From the IMG/VR virus record IMGVR_UViG_3300008952_000009, positions 1 to 64,000 of that record: a DNA stretch of 64,000 nt. One strand, written 5' to 3'. The notes beneath the pieces are model-generated. The model was not told the origin of the DNA and did no database searches. It was given only the letters and a program-made list of their open reading frames with translations. Shown here piece after piece: positions 31,446 to 41,463 of this stretch. This stretch comes from a virus. Position numbers and translations under genes: made by a program. How positions within the stretch are numbered: the first letter of the stretch is position 1; the number at the start of each line of letters is the position of its first letter.

Positions 31446-32441
31446 CTAGTTCCTCCTAAGTATATGTGTACTGCTCTCTATCTGAGAAGCATTCGACTGA
31501 ATAATAAACTCTGCCTTGGCCTGAAGTTGGGTTATGTTCCTTGCTCCAGAGTACGAAAGACCTGATCTTACATTCTGCGTTAAACTTTCAACTATCCCCA
31601 CAACCGACCCCTTATATGGAATCGTAGTGGAAATACCCTCAAGAGACCTGGCAGATCCGCGCCAATCCTGCTGTGCTTCCACTGATGCCATTCCCCTATA
31701 GACCTTATATTTACTACCATCAGTACTCTGAAAGGTCTCTCCAGGACTTTCGTCTGTGCCAGCTAACATTGACCCCAGCATCACAAAGTCTGCTCCTGCA
31801 GCAAGAGCCTTGACTATATCGCCTGCAGTCTTTATGCCGCCGTCAGCAATAATCACTGCGCCGTCCTCATAACTACAAGTCAACACCGATTCAAAAGTTG
31901 GGACACCATGACCAGTCTGGACCCTGGTTGAGCAGATTGATCCACCACCAATTCCAATCCTTACTGCATCTGCGCCCCACTCCGAGAGGGCAACGTATGC
32001 CTTCGGTGTGGCGACGTTACCAGCGATGACATTAACTTCCTCACCATACTTATCTTTAATTGTTTTCAGGGCCCTCTCAACCAAAACGTGATGTCCGTGG
32101 GCGACGTCTAAACAGAAAGTCGAAACACCCACATCATTAAGAGACTTGACCCTATCCATGAAATCACCAGAAACACCAATGGCGGCGGCCGCGTTAGAAG
32201 GGGTCATCTGAATTTGCTCTTCTTTAGTGCAATATCTGTGTGTTATTGCAAGGGCGCCCAACTCTCCAAAGGTGCTTGCCATTCGCAACCCAGTTACCGT
32301 ATCCATCGGACTTGATATGATTGGCAAGTAATACGTCCTATTCCCCAGCTGGCGGGTGAGGTCAATTTCCGATCTCGACTCCACGTCGCTAAATTGAGGC
32401 ACTAATAAAACGTCATCAAAACTATGTGTTTGTCTTTTCAT
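31446..32441 (-). CDS. IMP dehydrogenase/GMP reductase family enzyme
   Basis: 331 residues, a TIM barrel without the CBS domains of bacterial [14 protein letters not shown] start; ISSPMDTVT; catalytic loop [24 protein letters not shown], then [14 protein letters not shown]; a flap-like segment [11 protein letters not shown]. The family oxidises IMP to XMP (IMPDH) or reduces GMP to IMP; the YKG and LSYSGA end looks more IMPDH-like, but I cannot decide. Supports guanine nucleotide supply. Confidence 0.85.
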   Translation of the reverse strand: MKRQTHSFDDVLLVPQFSDVESRSEIDLTRQLGNRTYYLPIISSPMDTVTGLRMASTFGELGALAITHRYCTKEEQIQMTPSNAAAAIGVSGDFMDRVKSLNDVGVSTFCLDVAHGHHVLVERALKTIKDKYGEEVNVIAGNVATPKAYVALSEWGADAVRIGIGGGSICSTRVQTGHGVPTFESVLTCSYEDGAVIIADGGIKTAGDIVKALAAGADFVMLGSMLAGTDESPGETFQSTDGSKYKVYRGMASVEAQQDWRGSARSLEGISTTIPYKGSVVGIVESLTQNVRSGLSYSGARNITQLQAKAEFIIQSNASQIESSTHILRRN

Positions 32442-32694
32442 TTAATTCTTTTCCTATCTCATCAAGGAGATTCGTTGCCTTGGACCAGCAATCTGGACAA
32501 TAAAGGTTTACTCGACCCTCTTTCTCCCTGACCACAACATTCCACGTTCTTACTTGTTCTTTATTCATCCTATCATAGGGAGCGAGACAAGTCAAGCAAT
32601 GATCTGGTAATTTGTCAAATAATCCAACTTTCACTTGCATATCTTTTTCTGCTTGCTTCTTTCTCGCTCTCTTTAGTTTTCTTGTAGCACTCAT
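32422..32694 (-). CDS. Small zinc-finger protein
   Basis: 90 residues. Basic N-terminus, then CLTC and CPDC, a C4 zinc site about 30 residues apart. Similar small proteins occur in marine phages. ATGA-coupled to dUTPase. Role unknown. Confidence 0.65.
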   Translation of the reverse strand: MSATRKLKRARKKQAEKDMQVKVGLFDKLPDHCLTCLAPYDRMNKEQVRTWNVVVREKEGRVNLYCPDCWSKATNLLDEIGKELNEKTNT

Positions 32695-33143
32695 ACGCCC
32701 GTAGACCCGAAACCGCCACCACCTCTTGATGTCTTACTTCCATAGACACTATCCTCCTCGATCTCCCATAGTTCTGGTTTTTCAATTCTCACAAAAACTC
32801 CCTGGGCGATTTTTTGACCAGGTTCGATATATTGAATGTCCTTACCTATGTTCTGGAGGTTTACGAAGATCTCTCCATCATACCCTTCGTCCACGACGCA
32901 AGCACCCGTGATCAACTGTGTCTTTGTAGCGATGCCCGACTTGTTCATGATCTGAAGCATACACCCTGGTGGTACCTCCACCTTCACGCCAGTCTCCAAC
33001 AGACAACTCTTACCTGGTTTCAATCGTTGTATTGCATTGTCCATTGGACAGAAGAAGAAGTCCATTCCTGCGTCAGTCTTGTGTGCGCGCACTGGAACCT
33101 GTGCCGTTGGTCTTGTCTTGTAAACTCTAACAAATTCTTTCAT
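32691..33143 (-). CDS. dut: dUTPase
   Basis: 150 residues, a trimeric dUTP pyrophosphatase. Motif 1 DAGMDFFF, motif 2 NKSGIATK, motif 3 GVVDEGYDGEI, motif 5 RGGGGFGSTG. Keeps uracil out of DNA and supplies dUMP to ThyX. Confidence 0.95.
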   Translation of the reverse strand: MKEFVRVYKTRPTAQVPVRAHKTDAGMDFFFCPMDNAIQRLKPGKSCLLETGVKVEVPPGCMLQIMNKSGIATKTQLITGACVVDEGYDGEIFVNLQNIGKDIQYIEPGQKIAQGVFVRIEKPELWEIEEDSVYGSKTSRGGGGFGSTGV

Positions 33144-33523
33144 CTCAAAATCTCCTCAGATGGTCCTACCACCACTCTCTTCAACCCCTCATCCCTTCTG
33201 ATGCTGAACGCTATGGATCTAGCATAACGAGGTTTACTGGGGTCCATATCATTTATCAAATATCTTGCGCCGCGTTCAATGCCCATGATCAACTTATCCC
33301 ACGGGACATCATTCAACAACAACTCCTTTACTGTATGGTTTCTGTATTCTTCAGGTCTTGCAGTAGTGAAGATAATCATGCACCCTTCCCTCTTCCAAGT
33401 CTTTAATTTTTCCAACGCGCCAGGTGTAAGTTCTGGTTTTGTCGTCTTCAGTTCTTCAAACTTACGATATTTAAAGATGGTGCCATCAATATCACAAAAT
33501 ATAGTTCTCTTCTTTTCTGTCAT
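33140..33523 (-). CDS. HAD-family phosphatase
   Basis: 127 residues. CDIDGTIF gives the D-x-D-G-T nucleophile; IIFTTARP is motif II; LINDMDPSKP near the end is the acidic motif. Small, no cap domain. Similar to 3'-phosphatase or sugar-phosphatase-type HADs; substrate unknown. ATGA overlaps on both sides. Confidence 0.85.
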   Translation of the reverse strand: MTEKKRTIFCDIDGTIFKYRKFEELKTTKPELTPGALEKLKTWKREGCMIIFTTARPEEYRNHTVKELLLNDVPWDKLIMGIERGARYLINDMDPSKPRYARSIAFSIRRDEGLKRVVVGPSEEILR

Positions 33524-34170
33524 GCTTCGCAGGTGCCTCCACTCAAGTCCCTCTCCTCTAAGAGTGTATAAGTAAATTTGTTTCCATACTTATCAGATGC
33601 GTCCTCGCATGTCTCCATAAACTCTGCAAAGTCCACACTACTTTGGAACACTTGACAACCTGCTGATACACCGCCAGTGTTAACTCGTGCATCCGAACCA
33701 CGGTGCTTATGAATGTTAATACCGTACCAACCCTCGTCTTCTGGTCCGTGATAGTCTGGAGTTGTATCTCTGTTGTTGTCTCTCCATACGCTCACCTTAC
33801 CGCCTCTTTGACATAGTGCGGTATGCCCCTTTTGACTATTACCATGCCAGTCGATCTTGTAAGTGCTCCTGTATTGCCCAGGAACCAAAATTGCAGTACC
33901 CTTGTGCGCTACTGCCTTTAATGGCCATCTCAAAATAGAAGTACCTGGTTCGGTAGTTACTGGGTATACATCCGCCACCCACTCTCCGTCCACTTTATAG
34001 ATAACGTTAATTGAGTCATCAAACTTTGATGCGTCACCAGAGTCGTTACGAACTCCAATGATGTTCAAGTTGAGGTCTCCGTTCTCAAAAAATGCATAAC
34101 CTTTACTGGTTAATGCCTGTTTGTATTGGTCTGCCATCATCTTGGCAGCGAATCCTGTTAATTTAGCCAT
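33520..34170 (-). CDS. L,D-transpeptidase-like protein, putative endolysin
   Basis: 216 residues, no signal peptide. The segment YGINIHKHRG, then GGVSAGCQVF, has His and S-x-G-C in the order of the YkuD catalytic site (nucleophile Cys near 173). Phage proteins with this motif may cleave or bind peptidoglycan peptides. AGGAGG ribosome site. Confidence 0.65.
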   Translation of the reverse strand: MAKLTGFAAKMMADQYKQALTSKGYAFFENGDLNLNIIGVRNDSGDASKFDDSINVIYKVDGEWVADVYPVTTEPGTSILRWPLKAVAHKGTAILVPGQYRSTYKIDWHGNSQKGHTALCQRGGKVSVWRDNNRDTTPDYHGPEDEGWYGINIHKHRGSDARVNTGGVSAGCQVFQSSVDFAEFMETCEDASDKYGNKFTYTLLEERDLSGGTCEA

Positions 34171-34181
34171 TGTGTTTCCTC

Positions 34182-37100
34182 CTATGCTAACATTCTAAAA
34201 GTTTTTCTAACTGATCTAGTGCTGAAACCCCACTGTGCATCCCAGTGAAGGCGTGCCATGTAGGGTCTGTTCACATAAACCTTATCCTTGTTTGGGTCGA
34301 CACCCCAACACTTGATTGTATTCTCCTCAGAGTTGGAATCGATCACCTTAACTACATAAAACAATTTACCATTTTTTGTTTTCTTTTGCAAGACTTCTCT
34401 TGGAATAAACCAACAAACCTGGAGTTCCGCATCGAACTCTGAAATGGGTGGTATCATCAACTCGTCTATCTTGCTCTGCAGCTGCTCATTCATGACCGTG
34501 CTCATGGGAAAGATCCCAACTAGATCCACTAGATACTGTAACTTCTCCTCATCTGTGAAGTCCCCCTCTGGTTCAAACTTCTCAATGTTGTCTTCTAGGT
34601 TTTTCTCTTTGCGTGGGCGCTCAACTGCAACTGCAGACCAGAAGTGTTTCATTCCCGAAAACCTCTCATCCATCAAACAGTTCAGTGCCTGACTCAAACA
34701 GAGTGCAGAGACCGCCTTCTTGTTTAATTTTGAATAGATAATATTATCATTGAACAGGAACTCCTCAATCTTATTGAAGGGTCTGTTGTCTATTATCTGC
34801 TGAATAGCGGTCATACCCAATCCCTTTATGGAAGAGAGTGGTTGAATCAATGTCTTGCCATCTTCACTGATCTCCCACCTGACACCAGAAGTATTCACAT
34901 TAAGTGGTTCAATCTTATACCCATAAGATTTTGCAACGTTGATTGCGCGCTCCTTGCGCTTATCAGGTTCCTTGTCCAAGAAGGCAGCTAACCAGCACTC
35001 TGGATAATAATTAAGAAGATAAGCACATTGAAAAGAAAGCACGCAATAGGAGACAGCATGAGATTTATTAAAACCGTAACCAGAAAAATACTTGAACTTG
35101 TCCCACAACTCCTTCGCTTCATGTTGTTTCATTCCTTTCTCTAGGCAACCTCGCCTAAACTTATCGTAGATCTTATCCATCTCTACCTGTGGGGCGCCTG
35201 TACCTTTCTTTGTGAGCAACTTGCGCAACTTATTACCCTCATCGAGTGACAAGTTCTTGCCCAATTTGTGAGCAAGCATAGCAATCTGCTCCTGAAAAAT
35301 CAGGAACCCATAGGTCTCTTCGGTGACATCTCTTACATATTGATTGAGATACTCTACCTCTTCAGGATTTTCTTTAGCGCCGATGTACATCTTATCCACA
35401 CCCGCAGACAGCGGTCCAGGGCGATAAATAGAAGTAATGGCGGCAAGGTCCGTAATATTATTCGGGCGACCATTCTTGCAGAAGTCCTGTGCCCCATTCT
35501 CTGTAAATTGGAATATTCCTGCCCATTTTCCCTCATGAAAGACATTCTTCCAAACCTCCTCGTCATCCAAATTAATCTTCTCTGGATGTAACTTAGTTTC
35601 ATAGAAAGTCTTAATGTCCTCAAACGTAGGATCACTAACACCCTCATACCTAACTAGTATATGCCTGATTGCATCTTCAATCATACGCAACGAGGCGAGA
35701 CCCAAGATATCAAACTTGATAAACCCCATCGTCTCTAGGTGTCGAACGTTTTGACCTTCTGACCATGGTGTTTGTCGAACACCTCCAGAGTTAATGAGTG
35801 GCATCCATTCATTTAAATTCTCTCCAATCACCACACCTCCAGCATGACGAGATGCTGATCGAGTCTGACCATACAATGCATTAACATGTGTCTCAACTTC
35901 TGGATATTTATTTAAAAACTTTTGTAGCGACTCTGAGTATTGCATAAGTTCTTCAAAGGTTGGACTGTAAACACCCGCAGTGATACCATGTGCCTTCTTC
36001 GCAAGAGGAGTTGCCTCGTAAACCATCTTGTTGGTTACCGCATTCACTTCAGCAAATGGAATCTTATAAAACTTCGAGATATCTTTTACAAGTGATCGCA
36101 GCTGCAATGTGTTCCAGTTTGTGATAGGAACAACAACATCGTCACCCCATTCATCAATTAGGTGTTCTTTGAGTACCATAGGGTCAGAAACATCATAGTC
36201 GATATCAGGATATCCAGACCCACCTTTTGTTAAAAAACGCTCGAATTGTAGTCCGTAACGGATCGGATCTATCTGTGTGATACCCAAGGCATAAGCGACC
36301 AGAGAACCCGCAGCAGAACCTCTTCCTGCGCCTGTAAGTTGCATCCTCGTCGCTTCTTCTGCTATCTTCTTCATCGTCAAGAAGTATTTGCTAAAACCCC
36401 TGTCTTCAATTACGTTGACCTCATACTTGAGGCGTTCAATATACTCTGTCTTGTCAGCAAATCCCTTCTCCTTTGCTCCTGCGATACACAGTACTGCGAG
36501 CGCCTGGCCAGCTGACTTTCCATCGGGAACAACAAAGTCTGGGAGTCTTACTGTGTTATCTGGTAAGAAGGATTCAATCATGTTGTAAGCAATATCGTGT
36601 GTCTTGGTGATGGAGTTCAGAACCAAGTTGTCGTTATACTCCACCCCACACTCTTCGGAATACTTCTTATAACTCTCCCACATTTGGTCGCCATTCTTAG
36701 GATACAACTCGTACCCTATCTCCTCAACATCGATTGGTAATTCTTCACTCAACCACTCTACCTTACGACCTAGAAATCCCAACCTCTTATATAACTCTCT
36801 GTCTTTCCACGCTTCTGGGGAATAGTAATGAGAGTCTGCTGTGGAGATCAGATCAATGCCAAACTCATAATGCATCTGGATGATGAATTGATTTAACTTA
36901 TGTTGTTCTGGGATATTATTCCACTGCAATTCTCCATACCACCTGTCACCAAAGATAGACTGCATCTTTTGCGTTGTCTTGCGCATAGCATCCAGTACTG
37001 CGTCTTCCCCCTCATCTCTGTTTTGCCAGAAGTCCCCAGCATAAATCCCACCAAGACAGGCAGATGCTGCAATGACACCCTCGCTATGCTTCTTTAGCAT

Positions 37101-37604
37101 GGCATAGTCAATTCTAGGAAATCGATAAAAATAATCCCCCGAATAAGATTTGGAAATCATCTTATAAATATTCTGAAGTCCTGTCTGATTTTGTGCCAAC
37201 AAGATCATATGACTCCTCCTATTAAGGATGGACTTCATCTTCTTCTTGGATGCTTCATTCTCGACAGTGGCGCCTGACTGCGTGGACTCAAGAGACTTTT
37301 TATTCTTTGCCTCTTGTCTTGCTTTTTCGTAATCCTCTTTCCAATTTGCAACACTTGGCACGAAATATGCTTCACAACCGAATATTGGTTTGAACTCCTT
37401 TCCTTCGGACATCATCTTCTTCGCGTGAATGACCTGGTAAGCAAGACCGTTTGCATTACCGTGATCCGTAAGAGCAAGGGCATCCATGCCGTTATCGTAG
37501 GCATAATCCATGTGCTGCTGGGGGTATCCGAGTGCGTCGAATATTGACCCAGCTACTGAGTGGGCATGTAGTCCCACAAATGGTATCTCTGGTTGCTTTC
37601 TCAT
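34182..37604 (-). CDS. dnaE: DNA polymerase III alpha subunit (family C, DnaE-type)
   Basis: 1140 residues, full length for DnaE1. PHP domain at the N-terminus (GLHAHSVAGS, LTDHGNANGL) with metal-binding His/Asp. AGRGSAAGS near 426-434; catalytic PDIDYDVSD at 466-474; third Asp in FDILGL near 632; YRPGPL near 727-732; GYGFNKSHAVSYC near 845. The main replicative polymerase. Family C polymerases are uncommon in phages of this type, which normally carry family B. No separate exonuclease subunit is visible, so proofreading may lie in PHP or be absent. Confidence 0.95.
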   Translation of the reverse strand: MRKQPEIPFVGLHAHSVAGSIFDALGYPQQHMDYAYDNGMDALALTDHGNANGLAYQVIHAKKMMSEGKEFKPIFGCEAYFVPSVANWKEDYEKARQEAKNKKSLESTQSGATVENEASKKKMKSILNRRSHMILLAQNQTGLQNIYKMISKSYSGDYFYRFPRIDYAMLKKHSEGVIAASACLGGIYAGDFWQNRDEGEDAVLDAMRKTTQKMQSIFGDRWYGELQWNNIPEQHKLNQFIIQMHYEFGIDLISTADSHYYSPEAWKDRELYKRLGFLGRKVEWLSEELPIDVEEIGYELYPKNGDQMWESYKKYSEECGVEYNDNLVLNSITKTHDIAYNMIESFLPDNTVRLPDFVVPDGKSAGQALAVLCIAGAKEKGFADKTEYIERLKYEVNVIEDRGFSKYFLTMKKIAEEATRMQLTGAGRGSAAGSLVAYALGITQIDPIRYGLQFERFLTKGGSGYPDIDYDVSDPMVLKEHLIDEWGDDVVVPITNWNTLQLRSLVKDISKFYKIPFAEVNAVTNKMVYEATPLAKKAHGITAGVYSPTFEELMQYSESLQKFLNKYPEVETHVNALYGQTRSASRHAGGVVIGENLNEWMPLINSGGVRQTPWSEGQNVRHLETMGFIKFDILGLASLRMIEDAIRHILVRYEGVSDPTFEDIKTFYETKLHPEKINLDDEEVWKNVFHEGKWAGIFQFTENGAQDFCKNGRPNNITDLAAITSIYRPGPLSAGVDKMYIGAKENPEEVEYLNQYVRDVTEETYGFLIFQEQIAMLAHKLGKNLSLDEGNKLRKLLTKKGTGAPQVEMDKIYDKFRRGCLEKGMKQHEAKELWDKFKYFSGYGFNKSHAVSYCVLSFQCAYLLNYYPECWLAAFLDKEPDKRKERAINVAKSYGYKIEPLNVNTSGVRWEISEDGKTLIQPLSSIKGLGMTAIQQIIDNRPFNKIEEFLFNDNIIYSKLNKKAVSALCLSQALNCLMDERFSGMKHFWSAVAVERPRKEKNLEDNIEKFEPEGDFTDEEKLQYLVDLVGIFPMSTVMNEQLQSKIDELMIPPISEFDAELQVCWFIPREVLQKKTKNGKLFYVVKVIDSNSEENTIKCWGVDPNKDKVYVNRPYMARLHWDAQWGFSTRSVRKTFRMLA

Positions 37605-38416
37605 CTGTTTCCTTTCATTTTAATTGCCGCGCTGAAACAGTATCTCCAATCTGTTCCAATTTTGAGGGGATCTCTCATCATATCCTGATATCCCTCCCAC
37701 GACGAAATATCTTTATATGTATCTAGTTCAATTGAGCAACTGTTGTCACTCATTATATCATCACCAAAAACTAAGTCAAGTGTATAATCACTTTTTACAT
37801 CGATTCTTTTAAATAAGTAAGAGCAGTGCTTAAATTGTCTTACACTAAAACTAAACCCCATATGATGTCCAGTTAAGGCGCTTTCCCCATTGTGTGTATA
37901 AAAGAAAGATTCATTTTGCTTGATCAACCCCCTAGCCTCTATGTTCCTTGGGTCATACACTCCGTAGGGCATGGACACGTAGTATCTATATGGCACTATC
38001 CATTTAGATATCTTGTCACTGATCGTGAAACTTGCATTAACACCTTCCATAACTGAAACACCAATCCCATCTTTGTTCATGTTCTTGTATGATATCGGTA
38101 CATAAAATATTGGTACCGATGTCCTGTTCTCCTGGGGGAAGTTAGCAAACTTTGCTCTCTCATGTTGAGCAAGATTGAGAACAAAATCCCCGCAAACACT
38201 TTTAAGGAGTGGTGCAATAGACTCATCACAAACTACCCATATGGTCTTGCACCCAACATACGAACACTCTACAATACTTCTCTGTATAGCATAAAAGTTA
38301 TTTGCAATCGGCAACATGCCTGGGTGGAGTACTAAATCTATATCAGAATCAACCTTCGATACTGGAATGATGCCTGCTATATGCTTCGATAATGTTGCTT
38401 CGTTTCTTTCTGTCAT
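37601..38416 (-). CDS. Conserved phage protein, nucleotidyltransferase-like start
   Basis: 271 residues. AIQRSIVECSYVGCKTIWVV near 43-62 and VPIFYVPISYK recall the fold of sugar-nucleotide transferases; YYVSMPYGVYDPRN follows. I recall similar proteins in marine T4-like phages with no function assigned. The start overlaps the previous gene by 68 bases, so a later start is possible. Confidence 0.55.
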   Translation of the reverse strand: MTERNEATLSKHIAGIIPVSKVDSDIDLVLHPGMLPIANNFYAIQRSIVECSYVGCKTIWVVCDESIAPLLKSVCGDFVLNLAQHERAKFANFPQENRTSVPIFYVPISYKNMNKDGIGVSVMEGVNASFTISDKISKWIVPYRYYVSMPYGVYDPRNIEARGLIKQNESFFYTHNGESALTGHHMGFSFSVRQFKHCSYLFKRIDVKSDYTLDLVFGDDIMSDNSCSIELDTYKDISSWEGYQDMMRDPLKIGTDWRYCFSAAIKMKGNR

Positions 38417-39122
38417 AAAACTTTATCTTCTTGGTACTCTTATACACTGTCTCCTCCATTGAGACAACCATTCTTTCCATTACTTCCAATTTGGGCTTCC
38501 TTCTTACTGTGCCACCCTTGTGGATTAAAGGTCTGTGTACTCCTCCCTGTTCCATTAACAACTTCTGAGTAATGAACCTAACCATTGTATCAGAATAATC
38601 AAAGTCTGTCAACTGTTCTTTCGTTAAGAAAGATACAGAGAAAATCTCTTTCTTTCCCGTGGACTCGATCCTCGAAATAAAACTGCCATTTGGAAAAACG
38701 GGAACTAAATTAGATGCATCACAAAATTTCAACCTCATAAAATCGATAATTTTATAAGAATCTCGACCCTCTGTTGCCAATACTTCCAGATCTACTTTGA
38801 TTGCACTGTCTGGAAAGATGTGACACTTTTGAAACTGAATGTCAGTTCCTCTAATTTTAAGTATGTTTTCCTCTATTCTCACATATTCCAAATCAAATGG
38901 ATTAACAATCAATCCCTTCATCCCACACAAGAATTTAAGCATAGACCATGCCTCTGAATGTCTTGTAGTGGTCAGCTGCCCCACCTTTATCTGTTTGGCA
39001 AATTTGAGATCGACGGTGGGTAGTTGATGTCGGGGCAGGATTATCGGCACCTCTTCAGTATAAGACTTCATGAGAGCGCAGACATCCTGTCCGACTATAA
39101 CCTCATCGAGTATCAATAGCAC
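38349..39122 (-). CDS. Hypothetical protein
   Basis: 257 residues from GTG at 39122; a TTG at 39116 overlapping the preceding stop as TTGA is equally likely, given the habit of this genome. Beta-rich middle, basic helical C-terminus (KKIKFYDRKKRSN). Not recognised. Confidence 0.6.
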   Translation of the reverse strand: MLLILDEVIVGQDVCALMKSYTEEVPIILPRHQLPTVDLKFAKQIKVGQLTTTRHSEAWSMLKFLCGMKGLIVNPFDLEYVRIEENILKIRGTDIQFQKCHIFPDSAIKVDLEVLATEGRDSYKIIDFMRLKFCDASNLVPVFPNGSFISRIESTGKKEIFSVSFLTKEQLTDFDYSDTMVRFITQKLLMEQGGVHRPLIHKGGTVRRKPKLEVMERMVVSMEETVYKSTKKIKFYDRKKRSNIIEAYSRHHSSIEG

Positions 39123-41179
39123 ATACCCATGGCAAAATCATACCTGGAACCATATGATTCATCTATTACAATCCCAGAGACGTTCATGAACCCTGAAGGT
39201 GTTACATACGTTGCCTCCTGCTCAGATGATCCCAAACAAATGTCATCCAAGATAGACATTAAGTCATCATACATTTGCTGTTGGTTGCGAGATAGTTCAA
39301 AAATAGTTCCATTGCCACTTGTCACATAGTCGTTCCAAACACGAGAGCGCCTTTCTGCGAAAGCATAAAACTTTAAGTTCGGAGTAGATTCAAGTGCTTC
39401 CAAGACTTGAGTTGCAGTGACAGTTGGAACCAAGTAGGACTGTGCATATTCATCACTAAATAAGACAATAATCCTATCTGCGTTTGGTCTCCAGTTCACC
39501 TTGAAGAATTTTAATTCTGGGATTGAACCCATTCTATTGGCCCAAGTTGCTTGAGCAAAGTTATAGTTAACATTGCCAGAGATGTTTTGCAGAGCGAGTA
39601 AAATGGCATCCTTAAATTGCTCGTTGCCTGTCGAGTTGTCGAACTGCCCTACATTGGAAAATGCTGTTAGGAACTGATCGAACTCAGTGATATTCGACTC
39701 CATAATAAGCATCTCTTGCGTGCCAGTAGGAGTAGGGGCTCCTTTAGGTCCAACGATTAGTCCCCACTTCAATTTATCCTCTGCTGCAAAATTCTGAGCA
39801 AATCTATTCATTGCCATCCTCACTGCATTGATATAGTTCTCCATGGAACCAGACCAGTCTACTAAAAATAAAATATCTGTCTCTGGAATTTCCTCTCCGT
39901 AGTCTACGATACCGTCACAGTCATCGTCAGCACCATTGCAGATTTCCTCCTGTGGTAAAGTTTCACCTCCACAAAAGTCAACGACTTGACCTTGTGTTGG
40001 GTGGTCTCCATACCACTGCCCTCTGTTACAAGACTGCTCTCCCATTTCGCAGATTCCCACATTCAAGGTACCTTCAGGCCCAGTGTAGCAATCTCTAACA
40101 AGCTGTTCATCTATCAAACTATCACAGTCTTCATCGAAGTCGTTGCACATCTCAGGGTTTATGGCAACTCCTGCAAACTGATCGCACTCCTCACCAGGTT
40201 CTAACTCAGGAACCCAATGGCAAAGAGCAAAGCACTCGGTCATCTGAGTGATTTGGCACTCCTCATTAATACACTCGCAAGTCTTAAACCCCATACCACA
40301 AGTTAAGGGAGGTTCCATGCAGGGCACGAGCGCGCCCACTGACTCTGGTGGGCATTGGCAGTTCAAACCTTCGTCAACTAGATTATCACAGTCATTATCC
40401 TCGCCATCGCAGGCTTCAGGTGCAGGTCTTTGAGCAGTGCAACCTATCCAGTTGCCGTTTGCACATATCTCTAAACCTGAGTTACAAGTAGTTGAACACT
40501 CTCTAATAAGTTGTTCGTCAGCTGAACCGTCGCAATCATTATCAAGTCCGTCGCAAATGTCTTCTGGAACCTGTCCACAACCACCGCAGGCATTTAACTG
40601 GTTTTCATCAACATTGCCATCGCAGTCGTTATCCTGGTTGTCACAAACCTCTTCCTCTTCAAAACAAGTAATACACTCTCCGTAGTAAAGTCTGCCCTTG
40701 TCACATTTAACTTCCTGTCTACCTGTGGTGCCATCTATTTCACAATCATAATACATCGTGAAGTCTTCGTTTATCCCAGGAGGACAGTCGAATGCGTGTA
40801 CACATTCAGATTCCTCTAAAATCTCTGCTGGTGGACAGTTTGGATCTCTGTTTCTATCACAGGGAATCAAATCTTCTCCACAAATGTCTAGGATTGCATA
40901 TTTTGCCCGAATCTCTGTTCCCGTAGGTGGACAGTACCAAGTTTGGCGTTGGCAACAAGTCGGATTGCAGGTGCAATATAAATCATCAGTGTTCGCAAGA
41001 TTAGCACAGGGGTCCACCCAAGCATCTACAGTGATATCTGGGATTTCAACAATCTGAGTGTCAACAGAGGAATCAACAATCACCATTCTTTGTACATCTG
41101 GTGCTGGTGCAGTGCCGATGGGCGTCGAGTCTGTACAAGCAACAACAAATAGCATACAGAACAAAATTCTACTTTTCAT
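39113..41179 (-). CDS. Lipoprotein with five MopE-type repeats and a VWA domain
   Basis: 688 residues. Lipoprotein signal MKSRILFCMLFVVAC (Cys15). A Cys-rich region, then five C-(D/N)-x-x-D-x-D-C-D repeats near 178-195, 207-224, 256-273, 344-361 and 412-430, as in the putative metal-binding MopE motif. A von Willebrand A domain runs from about 436 to 640 with metal site DWSGS at 443-447. Such repeats are common in Myxococcota surface proteins and rare in phages. Could be a surface adhesion or exclusion factor, or a virion adhesin; the signal argues for the host envelope. Confidence 0.85.
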   Translation of the reverse strand: MKSRILFCMLFVVACTDSTPIGTAPAPDVQRMVIVDSSVDTQIVEIPDITVDAWVDPCANLANTDDLYCTCNPTCCQRQTWYCPPTGTEIRAKYAILDICGEDLIPCDRNRDPNCPPAEILEESECVHAFDCPPGINEDFTMYYDCEIDGTTGRQEVKCDKGRLYYGECITCFEEEEVCDNQDNDCDGNVDENQLNACGGCGQVPEDICDGLDNDCDGSADEQLIRECSTTCNSGLEICANGNWIGCTAQRPAPEACDGEDNDCDNLVDEGLNCQCPPESVGALVPCMEPPLTCGMGFKTCECINEECQITQMTECFALCHWVPELEPGEECDQFAGVAINPEMCNDFDEDCDSLIDEQLVRDCYTGPEGTLNVGICEMGEQSCNRGQWYGDHPTQGQVVDFCGGETLPQEEICNGADDDCDGIVDYGEEIPETDILFLVDWSGSMENYINAVRMAMNRFAQNFAAEDKLKWGLIVGPKGAPTPTGTQEMLIMESNITEFDQFLTAFSNVGQFDNSTGNEQFKDAILLALQNISGNVNYNFAQATWANRMGSIPELKFFKVNWRPNADRIIVLFSDEYAQSYLVPTVTATQVLEALESTPNLKFYAFAERRSRVWNDYVTSGNGTIFELSRNQQQMYDDLMSILDDICLGSSEQEATYVTPSGFMNVSGIVIDESYGSRYDFAMGMCY

Positions 41180-41438
41180 TTTTGTTTCTCAACTTAAGGA
41201 TTCCCTTTACTTCATTTAGGTCTTTTGAAGTTTCTTCGAGATCTGCTTGCGTCGATTCCAGAATCCTCAGTACAGTATCTGATTTTTCAATTATACGATC
41301 TATACTTTCATTGAGTGCTTGAGATTGAATCTTTGCTTCTCTCGCGCTCTCTTGACGCTCTGCCCCTTTATACTGATAAACCCCAAACAAACCCAAGGCA
41401 AAAACGCCATAGAATATAAAAATACTTCTTGTCTTCAT
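41169..41438 (-). CDS. Membrane coiled-coil protein, possible inner spanin
   Basis: 89 residues, MKTRSIFIFYGVFALG, start fixed by GAGGAGG. One N-terminal membrane segment (FIFYGVFALGLFGVYQY) then a heptad-rich helix to the end. This is the shape of Rz-type inner spanins, and the next gene upstream is a lytic transglycosylase. No certain outer spanin partner. Confidence 0.65.
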   Translation of the reverse strand: MKTRSIFIFYGVFALGLFGVYQYKGAERQESAREAKIQSQALNESIDRIIEKSDTVLRILESTQADLEETSKDLNEVKGILKLRNKNEK

Positions 41439-41463
41439 GGTACCTCCTCGTACGCTCCCTATC

